Below are positions 46,319 to 56,260 of a stretch of 64,000 nucleotides of DNA, piece after piece (position 1 is the first letter of the stretch; each line of letters begins with the position of its first letter). A model generated the notes under the pieces. That model did not search any database. It had not been told where the DNA came from and saw only the letters and a program-made list of their open reading frames with translations. Position numbers and translations under genes: made by a program. This DNA is from Salvia splendens (Eukaryota; Streptophyta; Magnoliopsida; Lamiales; Lamiaceae). Where the stretch lies: contig NC_056040.1 of assembly GCF_004379255.2 (NCBI RefSeq), positions 3,018,257-3,082,256 on the forward strand, written 5' to 3'.

Positions 46319-47149
46319 ATGCATACCAGATCACATAATACCCATACTTCCGTCCGTGATGAACGTGAGGAAGCTAGTCCAGCCCGTAGGTCTGGAAAAC
46401 AGCCTCGGGAGAAATCTGCCTCCAGTTCACACGGTGAAAGAACAAACCACTCAAAAAGTCATCGCACCGAGCCTCCCCAGCAGCTCGCTTTGAATGAGGC
46501 TGTCAAGTTGTTCTTGGCTGAGAAGCAGGATGAGTTCTTAACATTCCTGCAAAAGAGCCAGAAGCCGGAGAAGAAAACGGCGGATTCTCCCTCCCCCTCC
46601 AGACATGAAAGTCACTACCGCAGTAGTGTCGCACCTTCCAGGAGAAAGAATCCTCACCACCGACATGTTCCTTCTCCTCCTTGTTACCGAAATCACAGGA
46701 GAACTCCATCTCCACCATACCGGAGAGATGTCGGATTCGCTATGTATGGAGCGCTGAAGACTCCATTCTCGGATGATATCACCAGAACTCCGTTGCCACA
46801 GAATTACCGAACTCCGTCAATGACTTATGACGGGTTAGTGGATCCTCATGATTTCCTTGGACGCTATCAGTATAATATGGCGAACCAAGGTCTCAATGAG
46901 GTTCACATGTGTAAGCTGTTTCCCGAGCTGCTTATCGGGAACGCAAGAAGGTGGTTTGACAGCCTCCCTCAAGGGAGCATTAGATCTTACAGAGATCTAA
47001 TGGATGCTTTTCACAGGAGATTCTTCCAGAAAGCGGAAGCCCGAATCACTTCGGCTCAGCTGCTTTCTATACGTCAAGGTCGCGATGAAAAAATTAGCGA
47101 CTTCATAAGACTGAGGACGAGTCCGGTCAAAGAAGAGTTTTCTTCATAA
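46319..47149 (+). pseudogene. Truncated gag of element B, copy 1
   Basis: Starts MHTRSHNTHTSVRDEREEA and follows element A gag through GNARRWFDSLPQGSI to QGRDEKISDF. There it runs into the 41-bp repeats and ends with a repeat-coded tail (RLRTSPVKEEFSS). About 80 residues of the gag C-terminus found in A are missing, including part of the capsid-like domain, because the internal deletion starts inside gag. Probably non-functional as a particle protein. Confidence 0.85.
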
Positions 47150-47250
47150 GACCGAGGACGAGTCCGGTCAAAGAAGAGTTTTCTTCATAAGACTGAGGAC
47201 GAGTCCGGCCAAAGAAGAGTTTTCTTCATAAGACCGCGGACGAGTACAAT
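47101..47250. repeat. 41-bp tandem repeat, about 3.6 copies, element B copy 1
   Basis: Units of CTTCATAAGACTGAGGACGA followed by GTCCGGTCAAAGAAGAGTTTT start at 47101, 47142, 47183 and (partial) 47224. They are related to the 39-bp repeat of element A but with a different spacer. They mark the point where gag is joined to the 3' part. Confidence 0.93.
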
Positions 47251-47386
47251 AAATGAAATAAAAAATCGCTGAACTGTAAATACGCAGTGATAGAAGCGAA
47301 ATGAAAAAATTTCATTTATTAAGTCTTGTTCGGCATACAATTTCGCTGCTCTACGAGAAGGCGTTACACCATTACAAAGGACTATT

Positions 47387-50318
47387 CTACTGTCCACGGT
47401 TGCTAAAGTTGAGCCACCTATCCAAAAAATCCTCATGATGCTGAGTTCGGGTGTTCCGAACAGTTGAAGAATAAGTAGGTCGACGAGATGCTCTGATCGA
47501 CCTACCGCCCCTTCCCTGAGTCCGGGAAGTTCTAGCACCTCGGCGGCGAAGAGTCTCTTCACGAAGCATCCGCTGATCTTGCTCACTCATAATCACAACT
47601 CCTCTACGAACTTCAGGGCGTTCTCGTCTTGACATTTCCGGTTGCTCCGGAGTCCGTTGCTGACTTGGAGTACGTTCTCGTCTTGACATTTCCGGTTCAT
47701 CCTGAGTCCGTTGTTGGTTTGGAGTAGAATCTTGAGCAAGTGGATTAGAGGTTTGAGTTGGAGTGTGAGCATCTGTTGGCGGGAAACGCCTAAGGAATCT
47801 CTCGATTGAGGGACGCCGGGAAAGAATGATGTCGTACCGAGAAGCCAAGCGCCGCAATGACTTCACAACTTGTTGGCAAGCCGAGCTCTCCAGCGCATTG
47901 TTCTTCCGGAGTACATGAAGCTCCTCCCACAGTTCATCAACTTGATTCTGAACTTCAGATATGGTCATTCCCCCGCGCCCGCAGATGAAATCCTCATATG
48001 CAGTCCTCTCAGCGATGACAGTGTTCAGCTCGGCCTCCAGATCTTTCTTTATGGACTTTAAGTCCTTATTGTTGGACTCCAGCTCCACTAACCGAGCCAA
48101 GAGTTCGTCATACTTCACCTGGTCATCTATGGCTTTTTTCTCAGCTTCGTTTAAAGCCGAAGAGTATAGCCGCTTCCAGTGAAGTACCTCCAGCTCCTTA
48201 GAGTTAAGAATACAAAGCAGCTATGTCAGTTCGGCATTTCAGTTTACCGAGCAGGCAGTAAACCACAACAGGAGTAAAAGAGATTACGAAAAGCTATAAA
48301 GAAGACACGAGTGTAGAAAGAAGAATTTTTTCATTCACAAGAAAAATTTTTTACACAAGGAGGGCTTCAAGGCCATTTTACAAGGAGAGAGAGAAACTAA
48401 ACTAAGAGAAGGGAGACGAAATCATACTCCGCCAGTTTCGTCTCCGGCTCCTCTGTGGGTTTCAGCCTCCTTCTCCTTGTCTACTTCGGCTTCAGCCTCG
48501 GCCTCCCTACTCCCTCCAGCCTGCTCGGTGCCCCCATCGCCGATCTGCTGCACCTCCTGCTCGGCATGCCCGTCGCCGGCCTGCTGATCCGTCTGCTCGG
48601 TCTCCTTGCCGGCCTCGTTTTCCTGCCCACCCTCTTCGTTAAAGATTGAAGCGGGTGAAACAGGTCCCAAGGAGGCAAAGATGGCCTCCATGTTCTCGTC
48701 CCGGTCAGCGCGGCAGTTACGGACTCTTTCAGCAGAGAGCAGGACCGAGGAAGAAGCAAGCTCCTCAAGGAGCGGCAGACTCTGGAGACGAGCTGAAATC
48801 TCTCGGCCATACAGCGGCAGGACGACTTTGGGTCCCTGCTCAGCGTTATCGGTCATCAATTTCAGCAGATCACCGATAAAGGCCGAAAATTGATTGCTCA
48901 AAAAGAGTTTCTCCGCGAAAACACGGAGAGCCTCCCCCTGAGCAACCACGGCGGCAGCCTCCCTCTGTTTAGATTGCTCTCTCTGGATGATGAGCTGGTT
49001 TTTGGCACGCTGAGCTTCATCCTGAGCCGAGATCCTAGCGGCCCTTGCCTTCTCAAAGTCTGCCCGAGCCTGTTCGGCCTGGTGACGAGCAGCATTCAAC
49101 TTCCTCTGCATCTCAGCATAATCGTTGGACGCTTTGGAGAGTTCAACGGCGACAAGCTTGGAGAGCATATTGTTCCTCTGAAAATGGAAAAAGGAAAAAG
49201 TCAACAGAGGGGCCACAAAAAATATAGGAAAAAAGCAAGGCCAGAAAATCAAGAAGAGAATTCACCTCTACAAAGTCCGTTGGCCATGCAAAAGGCTCAC
49301 AGACATGTTCCGAAGGGGCCGCCAAGACAATGTCTTTCTCCGGCGCTCTTGGGGGTTTCTGAATCTTCCCCTTCCCCTTTGCCGAAGTCGACTCCGGCTT
49401 TTTTGGATCCGAAGAAGAGGTCTTCTGCCTTTTCGGATTCTTCTCGGCATCAGACGCCGAGCCGGTGGCTTTCTGTTTCTCCGGCTCCTTGGATTCGGAG
49501 GATTTGCGACCTAGCCTGCTTAGCATGTTCACTGCCAAAAAGCGAGAAAACAAAGTTAGTTTTCGCCGCTAAAGCAGTAAAGCATAAAAAAGAAATCCTC
49601 ACCCTCAGTCTCTTCGTCCGAAGACGAGGAATCGAACACGAAGTCACCCTTGACGAGCTCAGATTCCGAATACTGTTTCCTAATCATGGGAATCTTATTG
49701 AGCTCGCCCTCGAGCTCGTCCAACGGTTCTACCCGAGGATGAGGAATTACGGACTTCGGCCCTCTCCAGGAAAAGTCCGGAGCCGCTGTCCTATTGTAAA
49801 AAAAAGAAACGATTTTGCCATTTCGGCCATTTGGTTTTACAAAAGGCTCTAAAGGGCTGTAAAGGGATCAAGTAAAACCAGGATCCTTTCCTCTTAAACT
49901 GAAAGAAATTAAGGATTGCCCTCAGAGACAGATCCTTTCCTAATCTACGCAGTTCGGCAGCAAAGGCCGATAAGTGCCTCCAAGAATTCGGAGTCACTTG
50001 ACCTAAAGGGAGTTGAAAAAAATCAAGAAGCTCTACAAAGGCAGGGGGAAGAGGGAAACGAAGCCCGCATTCCAAGCAGGCTTCGTAAACGGTGGCGTAA
50101 CCCTCCGGCGGCGAATCAGCCCTATGAAGGTCGTAGGGAATTACCACTAAACCCCCAGGTAGAAAATATTTTCCGTGTAAGGATATCACAGTATCCTTAC
50201 TCAAAATGCTCGGAAAATATTCTACCGTCTTCTCCCCGGACTTCTTCCGGCCAGAAGACCCCTTACCCCCCTTCCTACCGCTACCTGATTCAGAAACAGA
50301 TTCAGAAGAAGAAGACAT
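47387..50318 (-). pseudogene. Antisense four-exon gene of element B, copy 1 (one frameshift)
   Basis: Same layout as the antisense gene of element A. Exons are 50318-49603, 49531-49266, 49177-48428 and 48196-47387, all with GT/AG borders. Exon 1 starts MSSSSESVSESGSGRKGG. An eight-A run at about 49798-49805, where A has seven, shifts the frame after KWPKWQNRFFF and gives a stop at 49791. Apart from that one base all phases match A's. Exon 4 begins GAG CTG GAG, so it has no ATG of its own and must be an internal exon. Confidence 0.82.
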
Positions 50319-50635
50319 GATTCTTACTCTCTGATGGTCGAAAGTCTGAAGAAAGTCTTGAAGAAGCGGAAGAAAATTTTTCGAAAAAGGGAGAGAATAC
50401 AGAAGAAATAACCGCAAAAGTGTTTCCAATGATGAAAAAAGGAAATATTTATCGGATTCGCAAAGGCATTTCAAATCCGTCGCGCCGTTTCAAATCCCAC
50501 TTTTTCTGGATTCAACGGCCGGATTTACTGTCACATTTAATGCAGACACGCGCATGGCACGTCCCCTGACGTCAGCCTCCCCTTACACTTATCCAAAACG
50601 CCGAAGTGATTCACTTCGCTTTTCGGGGGGGGTGG

Positions 50636-51248
50636 TGATGGGATACGAACTAAACAACTAAACAATAATTGCGAGCCCAATAGCAGTGACGGCCCATCAG
50701 CCCAAAACCCAAGAAAGAGTATCAGTTCGGCACAACCAAAGAGTTCGGTCACAGCCTATAGCTCGGTAGTATCAGTTCGGCACAACCAAAGAGTTCGGTC
50801 ACAGCCTATAGCTCGGTAAAAGCCGACCAATCGAGCTCAACTCTCAGATCGGCAAAAGCTGATCGGCAAAGTTCAGCAGTTCGGTCTCAGTATTCGACCG
50901 AACAAGGAGATAGTGGACCCATGCAGGATCTCCACGACCTCCATTACACCCACGATCTATTTAGTGGTATTAAGCAGTTATCAACCCCACTACCAGGGCT
51001 GCAAACCACGATCTTAGTTCGAATGTATAAATAGAACTTAGATCAGATAGACAGGGTTAAGCTCTCTAGATCCTGAATCTTATAGCAAATCATTATTGTA
51101 ATCTGTAAGCGAGACCAAGCAATACAAATTTGCCCTCTCTTCTTCCCGTGGACGTAGATTTACCTCAGTAAATCGAACCACGTAATTTTCCGTGTTGTGA
51201 TCGTTTATTACTTGCATTTATTCCCATCAAAAATTCGCCACATCATCA
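50636..51248 (+). repeat. Element B LTR 2 (shared middle LTR)
   Basis: 613 bp, same ends and internal duplication as LTR 1, with no difference from it noticed. It is preceded by the polypurine tract CGGGGGGGGTGG and followed by the primer-binding site TGGCGCCGTCTG. It serves as 3' LTR of copy 1 and 5' LTR of copy 2 and has no target duplication around it. Confidence 0.96.
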
Positions 51249-51324
51249 CTGGCGCCGTCTGTGGGAAACGACAGAAAACCAAAACTGTGATAAAAGCGAG
51301 TTTTTGACCCTCTTCCACCAAAAA

Positions 51325-52155
51325 ATGCATACCAGATCACATAATACCCATACTTCCGTCCGTGATGAACGTGAGGAAGCTAGTCCAGCCCGTAGGTCTG
51401 GAAAACAGCCTCGGGAGAAATCTGCCTCCAGTTCACACGGTGAAAGAACAAACCACTCAAAAAGTCATCGCACCGAGCCTCCCCAGCAGCTCGCTTTGAA
51501 TGAGGCTGTCAAGTTGTTCTTGGCTGAGAAGCAGGATGAGTTCTTAACATTCCTGCAAAAGAGCCAGAAGCCGGAGAAGAAAACGGCGGATTCTCCCTCC
51601 CCCTCCAGACATGAAAGTCACTACCGCAGTAGTGTCGCACCTTCCAGGAGAAAGAATCCTCACCACCGACATGTTCCTTCTCCTCCTTGTTACCGAAATC
51701 ACAGGAGAACTCCATCTCCACCATACCGGAGAGATGTCGGATTCGCTATGTATGGAGCGCTGAAGACTCCATTCTCGGATGATATCACCAGAACTCCGTT
51801 GCCACAGAATTACCGAACTCCGTCAATGACTTATGACGGGTTAGTGGATCCTCATGATTTCCTTGGACGCTATCAGTATAATATGGCGAACCAAGGTCTC
51901 AATGAGGTTCACATGTGTAAGCTGTTTCCCGAGCTGCTTATCGGGAACGCAAGAAGGTGGTTTGACAGCCTCCCTCAAGGGAGCATTAGATCTTACAGAG
52001 ATCTAATGGATGCTTTTCACAGGAGATTCTTCCAGAAAGCGGAAGCCCGAATCACTTCGGCTCAGCTGCTTTCTATACGTCAAGGTCGCGATGAAAAAAT
52101 TAGCGACTTCATAAGACTGAGGACGAGTCCGGTCAAAGAAGAGTTTTCTTCATAA
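51325..52155 (+). pseudogene. Truncated gag of element B, copy 2
   Basis: Identical in reading to copy 1, from MHTRSHNTHTSVRDEREEA to the repeat-coded tail RLRTSPVKEEFSS. The same internal deletion is present, so the truncation predates the duplication. Confidence 0.85.
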
Positions 52156-52256
52156 GACCGAGGACGAGTCCGGTCAAAGAAGAGTTTTCTTCATAAGACT
52201 GAGGACGAGTCCGGCCAAAGAAGAGTTTTCTTCATAAGACCGCGGACGAGTACAAT
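52107..52256. repeat. 41-bp tandem repeat, about 3.6 copies, element B copy 2
   Basis: Same array as at 47101-47250, with the same unit number and the same variants in the same order, as expected from a very recent duplication. Confidence 0.93.
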
Positions 52257-52392
52257 AAATGAAATAAAAAATCGCTGAACTGTAAATACGCAGTGATAGA
52301 AGCGAAATGAAAAAATTTCATTTATTAAGTCTTGTTCGGCATACAATTTCGCTGCTCTACGAGAAGGCGTTACACCATTACAAAGGACTATT

Positions 52393-55324
52393 CTACTGTC
52401 CACGGTTGCTAAAGTTGAGCCACCTATCCAAAAAATCCTCATGATGCTGAGTTCGGGTGTTCCGAACAGTTGAAGAATAAGTAGGTCGACGAGATGCTCT
52501 GATCGACCTACCGCCCCTTCCCTGAGTCCGGGAAGTTCTAGCACCTCGGCGGCGAAGAGTCTCTTCACGAAGCATCCGCTGATCTTGCTCACTCATAATC
52601 ACAACTCCTCTACGAACTTCAGGGCGTTCTCGTCTTGACATTTCCGGTTGCTCCGGAGTCCGTTGCTGACTTGGAGTACGTTCTCGTCTTGACGTTTCCG
52701 GTTCATCCTGAGTCCGTTGTTGGTTTGGAGTAGAATCTTGAGCAAGTGGATTAGAGGTTTGAGTTGGAGTGTGAGCATCTGTTGGCGGGAAACGCCTAAG
52801 GAATCTCTCGATTGAGGGACGCCGGGAAAGAATGATGTCGTACCGAGAAGCCAAGCGCCGCAATGACTTCACAACTTGTTGGCAAGCCGAGCTCTCCAGC
52901 GCATTGTTCTTCCGGAGTACATGAAGCTCCTCCCACAGTTCATCAACTTGATTCTGAACTTCAGATATGGTCATTCCCCCGCGCCCGCAGATGAAATCCT
53001 CATATGCAGTCCTCTCAGCGATGACAGTGTTCAGCTCGGCCTCCAGATCTTTCTTTATGGACTTTAAGTCCTTATTGTTGGACTCCAGCTCCACTAACCG
53101 AGCCAAGAGTTCGTCATACTTCACCTGGTCATCTATGGCTTTTTTCTCAGCTTCGTTTAAAGCCGAAGAGTATAGCCGCTTCCAGTGAAGTACCTCCAGC
53201 TCCTTAGAGTTAAGAATACAAAGCAGCTATGTCAGTTCGGCATTTCAGTTTACCGAGCAGGCAGTAAACCACAACAGGAGTAAAAGAGATTACGAAAAGC
53301 TATAAAGAAGACACGAGTGTAGAAAGAAGAATTTTTTCATTCACAAGAAAAATTTTTTACACAAGGAGGGCTTCAAGGCCATTTTACAAGGAGAGAGAGA
53401 AACTAAACTAAGAGAAGGGAGACGAAATCATACTCCGCCAGTTTCGTCTCCGGCTCCTCTGTGGGTTTCAGCCTCCTTCTCCTTGTCTACTTCGGCTTCA
53501 GCCTCGGCCTCCCTACTCCCTCCAGCCTGCTCGGTGCCCCCATCGCCGATCTGCTGCACCTCCTGCTCGGCATGCCCGTCGCCGGCCTGCTGATCCGTCT
53601 GCTCGGTCTCCTTGCCGGCCTCGTTTTCCTGCCCACCCTCTTCGTTAAAGATTGAAGCGGGTGAAACAGGTCCCAAGGAGGCAAAGATGGCCTCCATGTT
53701 CTCGTCCCGGTCAGCGCGGCAGTTACGGACTCTTTCAGCAGAGAGCAGGACCGAGGAAGAAGCAAGCTCCTCAAGGAGCGGCAGACTCTGGAGACGAGCT
53801 GAAATCTCTCGGCCATACAGCGGCAGGACGACTTTGGGTCCCTGCTCAGCGTTATCGGTCATCAATTTCAGCAGATCACCGATAAAGGCCGAAAATTGAT
53901 TGCTCAAAAAGAGTTTCTCCGCGAAAACACGGAGAGCCTCCCCCTGAGCAACCACGGCGGCAGCCTCCCTCTGTTTAGATTGCTCTCTCTGGATGATGAG
54001 CTGGTTTTTGGCACGCTGAGCTTCATCCTGAGCCGAGATCCTAGCGGCCCTTGCCTTCTCAAAGTCTGCCCGAGCCTGTTCGGCCTGGTGACGAGCAGCA
54101 TTCAACTTCCTCTGCATCTCAGCATAATCGTTGGACGCTTTGGAGAGTTCAACGGCGACAAGCTTGGAGAGCATATTGTTCCTCTGAAAATGGAAAAAGG
54201 AAAAAGTCAACAGAGGGGCCACAAAAAATATAGGAAAAAAGCAAGGCCAGAAAATCAAGAAGAGAATTCACCTCTACAAAGTCCGTTGGCCATGCAAAAG
54301 GCTCACAGACATGTTCCGAAGGGGCCGCCAAGACAATGTCTTTCTCCGGCGCTCTTGGGGGTTTCTGAATCTTCCCCTTCCCCTTTGCCGAAGTCGACTC
54401 CGGCTTTTTTGGATCCGAAGAAGAGGTCTTCTGCCTTTTCGGATTCTTCTCGGCATCAGACGCCGAGCCGGTGGCTTTCTGTTTCTCCGGCTCCTTGGAT
54501 TCGGAGGATTTGCGACCTAGCCTGCTTAGCATGTTCACTGCCAAAAAGCGAGAAAACAAAGTTAGTTTTCGCCGCTAAAGCAGTAAAGCATAAAAAGAAA
54601 TCCTCACCCTCAGTCTCTTCGTCCGAAGACGAGGAATCGAACACGAAGTCACCCTTGACGAGCTCAGATTCCGAATACTGTTTCCTAATCATGGGAATCT
54701 TATTGAGCTCGCCCTCGAGCTCGTCCAACGGTTCTACCCGAGGATGAGGAATTACGGACTTCGGCCCTCTCCAGGAAAAGTCCGGAGCCGCTGTCCTATT
54801 GTAAAAAAAAGAAACGATTTTGCCATTTCGGCCATTTGGTTTTACAAAAGGCTCTAAAGGGCTGTAAAGGGATCAAGTAAAACCAGGATCCTTTCCTCTT
54901 AAACTGAAAGAAATTAAGGATTGCCCTCAGAGACAGATCCTTTCCTAATCTACGCAGTTCGGCAGCAAAGGCCGATAAGTGCCTCCAAGAATTCGGAGTC
55001 ACTTGACCTAAAGGGAGTTGAAAAAAATCAAGAAGCTCTACAAAGGCAGGGGGAAGAGGGAAACGAAGCCCGCATTCCAAGCAGGCTTCGTAAACGGTGG
55101 CGTAACCCTCCGGCGGCGAATCAGCCCTATGAAGGTCGTAGGGAATTACCACTAAACCCCCAGGTAGAAAATATTTTCCGTGTAAGGATATCACAGTATC
55201 CTTACTCAAAATGCTCGGAAAATATTCTACCGTCTTCTCCCCGGACTTCTTCCGGCCAGAAGACCCCTTACCCCCCCTTCCTACCGCTACCTGATTCAGA
55301 AACAGATTCAGAAGAAGAAGACAT
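52393..55324 (-). pseudogene. Antisense gene of element B, copy 2 (two frameshifts)
   Basis: Same exon structure as copy 1 and the same eight-A frameshift. In addition a C-run near 55272-55278 is one base longer than in copy 1 and shifts the frame right after SGSGRKGG. One coding difference from copy 1 lies at 52697 (ACG for ATG codon, T for M). Downstream exons remain open. It is therefore further decayed than copy 1. Confidence 0.82.
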
Positions 55325-55642
55325 GATTCTTACTCTCTGATGGTCGAAAGTCTGAAGAAAGTCTTGAAGAAGCGGAAGAAAATTTTTCGAAAAAGGGAGA
55401 GAATACAGAAGAAATAACCGCAAAAGTGTTTCCAATGATGAAAAAAGGAAATATTTATCGGATTCGCAAAGGCATTTCAAATCCGTCGCGCCGTTTCAAA
55501 TCCCACTTTTTCTGGATTCAACGGCCGGATTTACTGTCACATTTAATGCAGACACGCGCATGGCACGTCCCCTGACGTCAGCCTCCCCTTACACTTATCC
55601 AAAACGCCGAAGTGATTCACTTCGCTTTTCGGGGGGGGGTGG

Positions 55643-56255
55643 TGATGGGATACGAACTAAACAACTAAACAATAATTGCGAGCCCAATAGCAGTGACGGC
55701 CCATCAGCCCAAAACCCAAGAAAGAGTATCAGTTCGGCACAACCAAAGAGTTCGGTCACAGCCTATAGCTCGGTAGTATCAGTTCGGCACAACCAAAGAG
55801 TTCGGTCACAGCCTATAGCTCGGTAAAAGCCGACCAATCGAGCTCAACTCTCAGATCGGCAAAAGCTGATCGGCAAAGTTCAGCAGTTCGGTCTCAGTAT
55901 TCGACCGAACAAGGAGATAGTGGACCCATGCAGGATCTCCACGACCTCCATTACACCCACGATCTATTTAGTGGTATTAAGCAGTTATCAACCCCACTAC
56001 CAGGGCTGCAAACCACGATCTTAGTTCGAATGTATAAATAGAACTTAGATCAGATAGACAGGGTTAAGCTCTCTAGATCCTGAATCTTATAGCAAATCAT
56101 TATTGTAATCTGTAAGCGAGACCAAACAATACAAATTTGCCCTCTCTTCTTCCCGTGGACGTAGATTTACCTCAGTAAATCGAACCACGTAATTTTCCGT
56201 GTTGTGATCGTTTATTACTTGCATTTATTCCCATCAAAAATTCGCCACATCATCA
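55643..56255 (+). repeat. Element B LTR 3
   Basis: 613 bp, identical by eye to LTRs 1 and 2 except G to A near 56125 (ACCAAACAAT for ACCAAGCAAT). It is preceded by a nine-G polypurine run (eight in the middle copy) and followed by CATAA at 56256-56260. Confidence 0.96.
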
Positions 56256-56260
56256 CATAA

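Larger units (their letters stand above)
45630..56255 (+). mobile_element. Element B: tandem three-LTR Ty3/gypsy array (LTR-int-LTR-int-LTR)
   Basis: Three 613-bp LTRs (45630-46242, 50636-51248, 55643-56255) separate two internal regions of 4393 and 4394 bp. The whole is flanked by CATAA at 45625-45629 and 56256-56260, so it derives from one insertion. The internal copies differ at only a few places I can find: a base at 47691/52697, three homopolymer lengths, and one base in the last LTR. This order is expected from unequal recombination between LTRs after insertion. The family is related to element A but has a different LTR length and a larger internal deletion (no pol at all). Same orientation as A. 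Confidence 0.95.

Noticed and set aside
48890..49852. 320-aa plus-strand frame (and its copy at 53896-54747)
   Set aside because: It lies opposite antisense exons 1 to 3 of element B and crosses their introns. The real coding signal, with splice sites and conservation with element A, is on the minus strand.
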